Of a DNA stretch of 64,000 nucleotides, positions 1 to 7,380 are shown one piece after another. The stretch is from NCBI GenBank assembly GCA_951813065.1, contig CATOTH010000006.1, positions 1 through 64,000 on the forward strand, given 5' to 3'. This DNA comes from an uncultured Bryobacterales bacterium. GTDB lineage: Bacteria > Acidobacteriota > Terriglobia > Bryobacterales > UBA6623. Numbering within the stretch: the stretch's first letter is position 1; the number at the start of each line of letters is the position of its first letter. The notes beneath the pieces were generated by a model that saw only the letters and a program-made list of their open reading frames with translations, had not been told where the DNA came from and did not search any database. Both the position numbers and the translations under genes were made by a program.

Positions 1-495
1 CCACTGGGCTATCGCCAGCCCATCGGCTGCCACCTGCGCTACTTCCTCGAAGACCGTCAGCAACGCCTGCTGGGCTGCCTGCTGTACGATTTCGCCGCCC
101 GCTACCTGCCGGTGCGGGACCGCTGGATCGGCTGGCAGGACCAGCCCCGCCGGCCGCTGGAGCGGATTGTGCGGCAAGCCCGTTTTTTGCTGTTTCCCTG
201 GGTCCGCGTGAAATGCTTGGCCTCGAAGGCGCTGGGCCTGAGCTTGCGCCAGCTGGCCGCGGACTGGCAGCGGATCCATGCAGTGCTGCCCGTGCTGGTC
301 GAAACGTATGTCAGCGACCAGCACAAGGGAACCTGCTACCGCGCCTCGAACTGGCACTACCTGGGACAGACCCAGGCGCGCGGGGCCTGGGGCACGGCGC
401 CGGCGAAGACGCCCAAGGCGGTCTTTGTGTATCCGCTGCAGCGGGACTGGCAGACGGTCCTGCTCGCACCAACACGCCCTGCGCGCTCGCGCTAG
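1..495 (+). CDS. DruA/DUF4338-like protein, 3' end only
   Basis: The frame is open from the first base of the window, so the N-terminus lies outside it. The visible 164 residues carry hallmarks of the DUF4338 (DruA) family: an LRYF segment near the start, RDRWIGW, RFLLFPWVRV, LVETYV and a GTCYRASNW block, ending in KAVFVYPL. The family is known both from the Druantia anti-phage system and as an accessory or fused domain of IS4-type transposases. With an IS element 2.3 kb away and no Druantia partner genes visible, a mobile-element origin is more likely here than defence. The molecular activity is unknown. The TAG stop at 493-495 directly abuts a hairpin. Confidence 0.7.
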   Translation, partial: PLGYRQPIGCHLRYFLEDRQQRLLGCLLYDFAARYLPVRDRWIGWQDQPRRPLERIVRQARFLLFPWVRVKCLASKALGLSLRQLAADWQRIHAVLPVLVETYVSDQHKGTCYRASNWHYLGQTQARGAWGTAPAKTPKAVFVYPLQRDWQTVLLAPTRPARSR

Positions 496-515
496 ATGCC
501 CGCCTCCGCGGGCAT
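496..515. terminator. hairpin between convergent reading frames
   Basis: A perfect 8-bp inverted repeat (ATGCCCGC / GCGGGCAT) with a 4-nt loop starts one base after the DruA stop codon and lies just beyond the stop of a small opposite-strand frame. The position suits a bidirectional terminator. There is no T-run, so intrinsic termination is not assured. Confidence 0.45.
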
Positions 516-528
516 CCCGAACATCGGC

Positions 529-726
529 TCAGCCGACCTCCGCCTTGAGATCTGAACGCATCCGTTGCAGGTTCGCCAGCTGCGCTTGCAGCTTGGCCTG
601 CCGTTCCCGCGCAGCCTGCATGTCGGACTGTGCGGCGTCGAGTGCGCGTTGGAGTTGCTCACAGTGAGCGCACGTGGGCCGCCCCCCGACTGGCTGTCCT
701 TGCTTGCTGGATTTCGTCCTGCCCAC
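529..726 (-). CDS. small coiled-coil hypothetical protein
   Basis: A 65-residue frame with a GTG start and a compact composition. It has a basic N-terminus, one CxxC pair (CAHC) and then a heptad-like Gln/Ala/Leu-rich helix (LQRALDAAQSDMQAARERQA) that should form a coiled coil. The pattern resembles the N-terminal dimerisation stretch of IS66-type transposases, so this may be a truncated transposase start. The frame is closed upstream by a stop at 751-753 and no ribosome binding site is seen. I do not recognise the family. It could be a remnant or a chance frame. Confidence 0.3.
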   Translation of the reverse strand: MGRTKSSKQGQPVGGRPTCAHCEQLQRALDAAQSDMQAARERQAKLQAQLANLQRMRSDLKAEVG

Positions 727-836
727 AACGACCGAGCTGACCGCCCGGTCCTACGATGGCAAGGTTGCCGAGGCCAAGTCAAGGTCAAGTGCTCCGCCGA
801 TATTCTGCTTGCCCATCGAGCCTTGCCCGACGCCAT

Positions 837-1669
837 CCACCCGCTCTACCGACGCCGACCGTGTGCTCCTCCGGCTGCCCCGGAACTCTTTTGCCTCAGC
901 GTTGAACTCGCCGACGAAATCCGGTGCGCATGTCTCTGTGCTACTCCCGTGGTTCTGCGGCAGAGCCTAACTGTAGCGCCCCGAAACCTGAATGCTTACC
1001 CTTGCGCAATCGTTGGGCAATCGTGCCGAGCATCGCCTTGACCTCGTTCGCGCCGACCATGAACGAGTATGGCGAGCGCCGAACGGGTTGTCCAGTCACA
1101 CGTTTTCCATATCGCAATCAATAGGATAACGACCACCGCAATGGAACCGTCCAGCCGATGAACACAAGAAATGGTCCTGGGCTCAAGGTCGATTCATGGT
1201 CTCCATGGCATAGAAAATGACCTGCTGTTTCAACCTCACTGTAGGTGAGTTCAAGCGACAGCGGGCAATATCCTCCAGATATCGTGAAACAAGGCATTTC
1301 CGGCCGATCGACGCAGAATTTATGCAACGCTAGGGATTACTCTATCGCGGGCCCCGATTCGGGCGATGGATAAGGAATTTGGGGAGGATCAAACGCGCCG
1401 CATGTGAGACCGACCGCAGTGGCGCTAGAGAGACCTGTTCTCGGGGCGGCCCGATTGGTTCATCCAAGTTAGGTACTCCTTTCCATAAACTGTGAGGGAG
1501 CATCTATCTTCGTTAATGTGTCCAATCCCTTCAACCATAGCCTTCTCGAATCCCCCACCATCCACGCCCACGCGACGCCCCGCTCGATCACGCTGGCCTC
1601 CCGCGCCGACCGGATTCGGAAGCGCCCGCCCTCCCCTCCGTTCGAGCTCTAGCGACCTCCGCCTGAAGC
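837..1669. other. long stretch without a recognisable gene
   Basis: About 830 bases in which the short frames on either strand resemble no protein I know and lack ribosome binding sites. The segment at 1100-1480 is less GC-rich than its surroundings. It lies between mobile-DNA debris and an outer-membrane-protein remnant, which fits decayed or acquired DNA. Confidence 0.4.
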
Positions 1670-2233
1670 TTACTCGGGCCCAGGGTCCTCAGCACCGCCA
1701 CCAGAGCCATTCGCACCCGAGCCCGTCCGAGGGTCCGAGCCAAATCGAAGCGTCAGGCCAAAGAAAAGGTTGGCACGCCAGGCTTTGCTTGCCAGCTGGT
1801 CCGAGTCAATACTACCGAAGACGGGGTCACCCACAGCGTACTTGCTGGCTAGCACTTTCTGCTGATAGAACGCAACGCCAAGCGCGAATCCGATGTTCTG
1901 GTGGAAACGAATGCTATACCCGCCGAATACCGATGGATTCGCGGTTCCTGCTGACAACGCAACGCCCAATCCCGCCGTGGGCCCATGTTGGATCGGCTGG
2001 GACTTTTGGCCATGGGGCAACCATGTCCAAAACACGGCTGGGAGCGATGTAAGAGAGTTTTCCGCGTGTGTGCCCTCTGTAATCTCGTTCTGAACGCTTT
2101 CCGCCCCTGGAGAATCCTCGGACCCCGGAGCTCCGCCGGACCCGTCTGGGGCGGTAGCGGGATTCGGCGGTTTCGCGAAGTACTCCTTGTCGCGATTGGG
2201 AGCGCGGGTGGGGAACCGGTTTCGCTGTGCGGC
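1670..2233 (-). pseudogene. C-terminal remnant of an outer-membrane-like protein
   Basis: The frame stays open for 187 codons on the minus strand. It has no ATG start, is closed upstream by a stop at 2234-2236, and has a GTG only at 2035 in mid-protein. The last 110 residues look like part of a beta-barrel: alternating aromatic and polar strands such as FGGYSIRFHQNIGFALGVAF and a terminal strand LFFGLTLRFG, followed by a Gly/Ser/Pro-rich tail. The preceding 70 residues are a low-complexity Pro/Gly linker. This suits the 3' part of a surface or porin-like protein that lost its signal peptide. The exact family is not identified. Confidence 0.5.
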
Positions 2234-2370
2234 CTAGATGAATCGAAACTGTGTGGATCTGTATTGCCGCCCAGTCACAGACCCTTTACCTACCCATGGG
2301 ACTGAGGACCCAGCGCACCCGTAGTGACCCACTTTGGGTGCTATAGCTGCCACGAGGTTGCCGAAAAAGT

Positions 2371-2379
2371 TGCTAGACT
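2371..2379 (+). promoter_or_regulatory. extended -10 element for the small membrane protein
   Basis: TGC followed by TAGACT gives an extended -10 (TGn plus a 4/6 match to TATAAT), 28 bases before the ATG at 2407. An AAAGGTGG ribosome binding site at 2390-2397 lies between them. No good -35 is visible, as expected for an extended -10 promoter. Confidence 0.4.
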
Positions 2380-2406
2380 ATGAACACTCGAAAGGTGGTT
2401 TGCTGA

Positions 2407-2640
2407 ATGACTCGCGTTCCCTCTTCGACCATGCAAGAATTTGCTAAGTTCTGTGCTGGCAATCTCATTGCTACCACCGTTGTGGCTACAGTATTGGCTG
2501 CTGTGCTTGGAAACCGTGTGTGGTGGTGGGCAGTTTGTATTACCGTCACAGTCTGCGGGCTTGAGGCGCGGCGATTGCTGCGAAGCAAGAACAGTGGCGG
2601 GAGTTCTTCTGAGAATTCCAGGGAGAAAGGCGCAGCATAG
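2407..2640 (+). CDS. small two-helix membrane protein
   Basis: 77 residues with a good ribosome binding site (AAAGGTGG, 9 bases before the ATG). Two hydrophobic segments, about residues 20-36 (LIATTVVATVLAAVLG) and 39-52 (WWWAVCITVTVCGL), are joined by a very short turn, so both termini should lie on the same side of the inner membrane. The C-terminal 25 residues are charged and Ser-rich. No catalytic motif or recognisable family. It sits alone on the plus strand between a decayed gene and an IS element. The signals around it support a real gene, but the function is unknown. Confidence 0.55.
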   Translation: MTRVPSSTMQEFAKFCAGNLIATTVVATVLAAVLGNRVWWWAVCITVTVCGLEARRLLRSKNSGGSSSENSREKGAA

Positions 2641-2726
2641 CCCAGACACGGAATTGCCCCGCGGTAGGCCTTGCCGGTCAGCATGTTGGCAGGCAGGGCC
2701 TTTTCGCCCGGCTACCAGGCTTGGGT

Positions 2727-4635
2727 CTAGCGGTAGTTTACGGGGTTTCGTCGCTGTCGTGGGGGTGGGGCCCGCGAAGTGATTCCATCCACAGCAATTA
2801 CCAGTCGGCGCTCCAGCCTCTTTTGTATTACCCTATATGGCATCCATCGTCGGCAAGAAAAAGGGCAACCAAACCTACTACTACGTCGTCTCCTCCGGCC
2901 GCGTCAACGGCAAGCCCCGCATCACCCGCCAAACCTACCTCGGTACCGCCGAACGACTCGCCCAACTCGTCCGCGACAAGGCCGCCCCCATCCCTCTCGA
3001 GGCCACGGCCCGCGACGCCGGCCTCCCGGCCGCCCTCTGGCAGGCCGCCCAACTCTCCGGCACCCTCGACGCCCTCCTCTCCGTCTGGCCCGCCCCTAAA
3101 CGCGGCCCCTCCATCCCCCATTTCCTGCTCCTCGCCGCCTTCCACCGCATCTGCGCACCAGGCCCCAAGACCGCGGTCGCCGACTGGTACCGCCACTCCG
3201 TCCTCGCCGACCTGTGGGGCTTCGCCCCCAGCCTCTTCTCCTCCCAGGCCTGCTGGGACCATTTCGACGCCATCGACGTCAGCGCGGCGCTCACCGAGCC
3301 CTCCTCCGACGAGCTCGAGCAGGCCCAGCTGGCCCTGCTGCAGGCCTTCCGCACCCGCGACCTCGTCAGCCAACGCGTGCTGGCCTACGACACCACCAAT
3401 TTCCACACCTGGATCGGCACCACCAACACCCGCAACCAACTCGCCCAGCGCGGACACAACAAGCAGAAGCGCCACGACCTGCGCCAGATCGGCCTCAGCT
3501 ACGCCCTCGACGGGCAGCACGGCCTCAGCCTGTGCCATCACGTCTACCCGGGCAACGTCACCGACCGCGACGAGTTGCCGGCCTGCCTCGGGCGCATCAC
3601 GCGCCTGCTCGACGGGGCGTCGATTCCGCGTGAGACGGTCACGCTGGTGTTGGACAAGGGCAGCGCGGCACTGGCCAACACCCTGGCCCTGCAGGCCAGC
3701 GGGCTGGGCTGGATCGCAGCGCTGCCGTGGGACCAGGCCCCGGCCGCGCTGCGCTCGCGTGCGGTCGAGGAGTTGGCCGCGGTGCCTGGCGAGCCCGGCC
3801 TGCGGGTCGGGTCCGAGCGCACCCTGGTGCACGGGGCCGAGTATCTGGGCGTGCTCCGGCATTCGGCGGGTTTCGCCGCCGAACAGTTCCAGAGCGTGAC
3901 CCTGTCGCTGGCGAAGGCGACGCAGAAGCTGCGGGCCCTCGCGCGGGAGATCGGCCAGCCCCGGGACCGGCACACGGAACAGGGCTTGCGCAACCGGATC
4001 CAGCGCTGGCTGCGGCCGAACTTCGTTTCGCAGGCGCTGAGTTACACGCTGCGGCGCGGCGCGGACCGCAGTTGGGACCTGCAGTTCGCGATCGACGCGG
4101 AGGCGCTGCACCGGCTGTTGAGCGAGCGCTTCGGGCGGACCACGCTGGTGACCAACCGGCTGGACTGGAGCGCGGCCGAAGTGGCCACGGCCTACAACGG
4201 CCAGCAGCACGTGGAGCGCGTGTTCGGCGGCCTCAAAGGCGGGGACTGGCTGGGCTGGGGGCCGCTGCACCACTGGACCGACAGCAAGATCCGGGTGCAT
4301 GCGTTTTACTGCCTGTTGGGGGTGTCGCTGATGCAGTACCTGTACCAGCAGGCACAGGCGGCGTGGCCGCTGTTGACCATGGAAGGGCTCAAGCACGAAC
4401 TGGGGCAGATCCAGCGCATCGACCTGCTGTATCCGCCGCTGGGGGCGAAGGGACCGCCGCGGGTGGCGACCATCACGTCGAAGCAGACATTGACCCAAGC
4501 GGCCCTGGTGTCCGAACTGGGATTGGAGAAGCTGCTCAAGACCGACGGTAGGTAATACAGCCAGCCCCCACCTAACTGACTCTGAGCCAGTACGTTACAA
4601 CTATTTTCCCTTCAACCTCAGTAAACTACCGCTAG
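2727..4635 (+). mobile_element. IS1634-family insertion sequence
   Basis: A perfect 15-bp inverted repeat (CTAGCGGTAGTTTAC at 2727-2741 and its complement at 4621-4635), with weaker similarity continuing inward for about 8 bases, brackets a single transposase gene and gives an element of about 1.9 kb, normal for the IS1634 group of the IS4 superfamily. A second, shorter inverted pair (TGTATTACC at 2824-2832 and 4551-4559) lies inside, touching both ends of the transposase frame. I see no convincing target-site duplication outside the 15-mers, so the exact ends are inferred. The transposase is intact, so the element may be active. Confidence 0.7.
2837..4555 (+). CDS. IS1634 family transposase
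   Basis: 572 residues, full length for the family. The N-terminus (KKKGNQTYYYVVSSGRVNGK) is the usual IS1634 opening that describes the protein's own DNA-binding region. The DDE acid residues sit in AYDTTNF (first Asp, about residue 181), LVLDKG (second Asp, about 268) and HVERVFGGLK (Glu, about 458), the last within the Y-(2)-R-(3)-E-(6)-K-like context of IS4 enzymes. A WTDSKIRVHAFYCLLG segment follows, typical of the C-terminus. There is no frameshift. It is the only gene of the element and should catalyse its cut-and-paste transposition. A long open frame on the opposite strand is an artefact of GC-rich codons. Confidence 0.93.
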   Translation: MASIVGKKKGNQTYYYVVSSGRVNGKPRITRQTYLGTAERLAQLVRDKAAPIPLEATARDAGLPAALWQAAQLSGTLDALLSVWPAPKRGPSIPHFLLLAAFHRICAPGPKTAVADWYRHSVLADLWGFAPSLFSSQACWDHFDAIDVSAALTEPSSDELEQAQLALLQAFRTRDLVSQRVLAYDTTNFHTWIGTTNTRNQLAQRGHNKQKRHDLRQIGLSYALDGQHGLSLCHHVYPGNVTDRDELPACLGRITRLLDGASIPRETVTLVLDKGSAALANTLALQASGLGWIAALPWDQAPAALRSRAVEELAAVPGEPGLRVGSERTLVHGAEYLGVLRHSAGFAAEQFQSVTLSLAKATQKLRALAREIGQPRDRHTEQGLRNRIQRWLRPNFVSQALSYTLRRGADRSWDLQFAIDAEALHRLLSERFGRTTLVTNRLDWSAAEVATAYNGQQHVERVFGGLKGGDWLGWGPLHHWTDSKIRVHAFYCLLGVSLMQYLYQQAQAAWPLLTMEGLKHELGQIQRIDLLYPPLGAKGPPRVATITSKQTLTQAALVSELGLEKLLKTDGR

Positions 4636-4923
4636 GTTCGGGAAGCGCCTGGGACCGGCTCGGTGATCGGAAACCAGCGAGTGGCGCTGACCTCAAGAAG
4701 GGATTGAACGTAGTGAGTGTCGACCCAGCGCGGCACCCGGCTTTCTCGACCTCTCGGCGGCGTCAGGGCGCTGTGCGAGCTTGGTACAATCTGCCGTGAG
4801 TTGTCAGGATCGCGCGGCGATCCCACCGTTATATTGAGACTTCGGAATCGAGAATTGGGACACGATTGTCGTGGGCGTGTCCGTGCAGTCGACGAACGAG
4901 GTTCGCGCAGCGATGGAGGTGTA
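4636..4923. other. upstream region of the first sulfatase
   Basis: About 290 bases between the IS end and the sulfatase start. No gene is recognised. A longer in-frame extension of the sulfatase reaches 4717 but encodes no signal-like or conserved sequence, so I treat it as non-coding leader. GGAGGT at 4915-4920 lies three bases before the ATG, closer than usual. Confidence 0.35.
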
Positions 4924-6291
4924 ATGGATCCATGGCAAGCGCCAGAGCCTGTCTCGTCGGATCAGGCAGAGGCAGTTCCGACGTTTCGGGCGTCGGCCGG
5001 GTTTTCGCGGCGCACCCTGCTGGCTGGCATGCCGGCAGTAGCGTTGAGAGCCCAGCAAAGACCGCCGAATCTCGTTGTGATCGTGGCGGACGATCACGGT
5101 TGGAACGATGTGGGATGTTACGGACATCCTGTGATCCGAACGCCTCACCTTGACCGCTTAGCGTCTGACGGCGTTCGCTTTACCCACTGCTACACGACAG
5201 CTCCGCTGTGCAGTCCGGGGCGCGGTGCGGTCATGACGGGCCTGTACCCGCATGTATCGGGGGTGACCCGGTTGGTGCAGGGCGAGGACGCCGAGCAGCT
5301 CTCATTGAGCAAGGACCTATGGACCTTTGCGAAAGGCCTGAAGGAGCTCGGTTACGAGAACGCAGCCGCGCGCAAGTGGCACCTTTCCACGGCCGGGCCA
5401 CTCGCGCATGGGTTCGATCAGTATTTTGCGGGCCGTGGGTCTTATCTCGAGGAATCAATTGAGTTTCTGAAGCAGCGCCACGATCGGCCGTTCTGCCTGT
5501 ACTTCTGTCCGACGCACACCCACCGCCCGTTCCGCAGCCATCCCGGCTTCGAGTACCAGCCTGACGAGGTCGGCGAGTGCCTTCCGCCGTACCTGAGGGA
5601 TACGGCGCAAGTGCGGGAGCACTACGCTTGGTACTTGTCTGAGACGAGCAAGATGGACGAAGAAATCGGCCGCTTGCTCGGGACATTGGAAGAGACCGGC
5701 GAGATTGATCGGACCGTGGTCGCTTTCATGACCGACCATGGCCCGTCGATGCATCGCGCGAAGTTCTCCCTCTACGAATGGGGCACGCATTCGACCCTGA
5801 TCTTCCGCGGTCCGGGCGTGTCGGGAGCCGGACGGCTGGACACCGGACTGGCCTCCACAGTGGACCTAGCCCCGACCCTGCTGGGCCTCGCTGGGGGAGT
5901 GGCCCCGGGCACGTGTCAAGGGATCGATCTCGGTGCGCGGTTGGCCGCGCGGCCAGCGGACGCCCGCAGGTATGTTTTCTCGGAACACCACGAACAGAAC
6001 CATCTTGATGCTGTACGCGGCGAGCGGTTCAAACTGATCCGGAACCATACCCGCGAGGAACCGTTGATCTCGCCGCGAGTAATCCGTAACTGGCAGCAGA
6101 TGGGCGACGACACATTGCGTCAGGGGTATCCACTTCCTCGACCGCCGGTGGAATTGTACGATCTGCTGGCGGATCCACTTGAAGAGCGAAATCTGGCAGA
6201 AGACTCGGCATACGCGAATCAGTACGCTGAATTGCGCGGCCAACTGGATCGGTGGGCAGCAATAAAGAGGCCGGTCGATGGAGGGCCCTGA
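4924..6291 (+). CDS. Tat-exported sulfatase, N-sulfoglucosamine-sulfohydrolase-like
   Basis: 455 residues. A twin-arginine signal (GFSRRTLLAG) at about residues 26-35 predicts export of the folded enzyme. The mature part opens with NLVVIVADDHGWNDVGCYG, whose Asp pair binds the Ca ion. The CSPGR motif (CxPxR) marks a cysteine-type sulfatase whose Cys must be converted to formylglycine. RKWHLS and MTDHGPSMHRAKFSLYEWGT supply the remaining metal and substrate ligands and resemble heparan N-sulfatase-like enzymes. The start at 4924 places the Tat signal properly; an upstream in-frame ATG adds 69 unrelated residues. A secreted esterase follows on the same strand 213 bases downstream, and the pair recurs in decayed form at 10-12 kb. 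Hydrolysis of an O- or N-sulfate ester is expected; the substrate is not determined. Confidence 0.9.
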   Translation: MDPWQAPEPVSSDQAEAVPTFRASAGFSRRTLLAGMPAVALRAQQRPPNLVVIVADDHGWNDVGCYGHPVIRTPHLDRLASDGVRFTHCYTTAPLCSPGRGAVMTGLYPHVSGVTRLVQGEDAEQLSLSKDLWTFAKGLKELGYENAAARKWHLSTAGPLAHGFDQYFAGRGSYLEESIEFLKQRHDRPFCLYFCPTHTHRPFRSHPGFEYQPDEVGECLPPYLRDTAQVREHYAWYLSETSKMDEEIGRLLGTLEETGEIDRTVVAFMTDHGPSMHRAKFSLYEWGTHSTLIFRGPGVSGAGRLDTGLASTVDLAPTLLGLAGGVAPGTCQGIDLGARLAARPADARRYVFSEHHEQNHLDAVRGERFKLIRNHTREEPLISPRVIRNWQQMGDDTLRQGYPLPRPPVELYDLLADPLEERNLAEDSAYANQYAELRGQLDRWAAIKRPVDGGP

Positions 6292-6411
6292 CCTGAATTC
6301 CATTGACCAACGAATCGGGATTGCTACGAGCCACAGCTACGTCAGGCTCGCGAGCTGCGAACGGTTTTCGCTGTTACACGGGCGAGTCAAGCGCTGTCTT
6401 ACAATCAGTCC

Positions 6412-6437
6412 CGACTGAGATCGCGCTAGACTGACGG
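6412..6437 (+). promoter_or_regulatory. conserved promoter-like element before esterase 1
   Basis: This 26-base block, containing CGCGCTAGACTGACG, aligns with a block of the same length before the paralogous esterase (10979-11004, CGCGCTAAGATTGGCG). Both place a -10-like hexamer (TAGACT, TAAGAT) 60-80 bases before the ATG while most of the surrounding intergenic sequence has diverged. That suggests a retained promoter giving the esterase its own transcript. No -35 is clear. Confidence 0.35.
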
Positions 6438-6504
6438 GCTTGGGTGGTCCGGATCGGGAATCCCGTCAAGGCTGGCCAGCGGCTTTCGGATTCGCGAGGA
6501 ACCC

Positions 6505-7332
6505 ATGAGAAAAACAAGCCACAGAGCGTTGGCCGCGTCGTGCCTTGGGTTGCTGGTCGCCAGTGTTCACGCAGCCGAGCAGGAATCCGCCGAGACCCGC
6601 TTCGTGAATTTCCCGTTCATGGTCGAGGGGGTCGAGCGTACCGCGGCGCTGTACGTGCCTTCGGACTACGACAGTTCAAGAAAATGGCCCCTGATCGTCT
6701 TCCTGCATGGTGGGGGAGGCAACGGAGACAACAACGGCAACGCTTTGACCGAGCGTCTTGACAGGCAGACCCCGGTGCGAGCGATCCGGGAGAACCCAGA
6801 GCGTTTTCCGGCATTGGTCGCCTTCCCGCGCTGCCCGGAGGGCAAGATCTGGTCCCCAATCCCGGCGGATCCGGTGCAGTCAAGCTGGCGCTTGAGGCGT
6901 CATGGGCGTGAGCCGATTCCCGACGCCGAAGATCATGTCACCGCCGTAATCGACGCAATCATTGCGAAGTTTGCAGTAGACAAAGACAGAGTCATCCTCA
7001 CCGGCCATTCCATGGGCGGGGAGGGGGCGATCCGTTACGCCGCGTTGCACCCCGAGAGGATCGCTGCCGTCGCACCGTCCGCAGGCGCCGCGGTGATAGT
7101 GCTGGAAGACGCCCCTGTGCTAGCTGGAATGGGCGTGTGGGTTTTTCAAGGAGAGACCGACAACATCAGCACTGCGCCGCTGGCCAGACGGATGATTGAC
7201 GCGATCCGCGCGGCGGGGGGGCAACCGCAATTCACAGAGCATGAGGGCGAGGGCCACGGTATGTCGAAGCTCGTGTACCAGGACCCCAACGTCATAGCCT
7301 GGATGCTCGAACAGAGGCGGCGTGGCGAGTAG
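6505..7332 (+). CDS. secreted alpha/beta-hydrolase (esterase) 1
   Basis: 275 residues with a Sec signal peptide (about 1-24, cut after VHAA). The fold markers are an oxyanion-hole HGGGGNGDNN at about 71-80, the nucleophile elbow GHSMGG at about 168-173, and a C-terminal GHGMS supplying the His. The arrangement is that of predicted peptidase/phospholipase-carboxylesterase (LpqC/PHB-depolymerase-like) hydrolases. It should cleave a carboxylic ester in the periplasm or outside the cell. GAGGA at 6496-6500 acts as ribosome binding site. The position 213 bases after a sulfatase, and a close paralogue at 11.1 kb also preceded by a (decayed) sulfatase, indicate that desulfation and de-esterification act on the same substrate. 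The substrate is unknown. Confidence 0.85.
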   Translation: MRKTSHRALAASCLGLLVASVHAAEQESAETRFVNFPFMVEGVERTAALYVPSDYDSSRKWPLIVFLHGGGGNGDNNGNALTERLDRQTPVRAIRENPERFPALVAFPRCPEGKIWSPIPADPVQSSWRLRRHGREPIPDAEDHVTAVIDAIIAKFAVDKDRVILTGHSMGGEGAIRYAALHPERIAAVAPSAGAAVIVLEDAPVLAGMGVWVFQGETDNISTAPLARRMIDAIRAAGGQPQFTEHEGEGHGMSKLVYQDPNVIAWMLEQRRRGE

Positions 7333-7356
7333 CTTCCGGGTTCGGTCCTTCGCAAA

Positions 7357-7380
7357 GCAACTTACCTCGGTGTCAGTTGC
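7357..7380. terminator. weak hairpin between convergent genes
   Basis: A 6-bp inverted repeat (GCAACT / AGTTGC, 12-nt loop) lies between the esterase and the convergent cytochrome gene and overlaps the latter's stop codon. The stem is short, so this is only a candidate. Confidence 0.25.

Noticed and set aside
1-726. DruA-like fragment as part of a Druantia defence island
   Set aside because: Only the 3' end is visible, no DruB-E helicase or partner genes follow, and IS debris surrounds it; a transposon-accessory origin is simpler.
2828-4498. A 556-codon open frame antisense to the transposase
   Set aside because: It is the complement of a GC-rich coding region with strong third-position bias, has low-complexity Arg/Gln/Gly composition, and no domain or ribosome binding site.
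2824-4559. TGTATTACC inverted pair as the IS ends
   Set aside because: Only 9 bp, and a perfect 15-bp inverted repeat lies outside it on both sides, which better defines the element. A CCAGCC direct repeat near these points does not abut them symmetrically.
4717-4923. Longer N-terminus for the first sulfatase
   Set aside because: The extra 69 residues have no signal or conserved features and would bury the Tat signal internally; the ATG at 4924 places it near the N-terminus.
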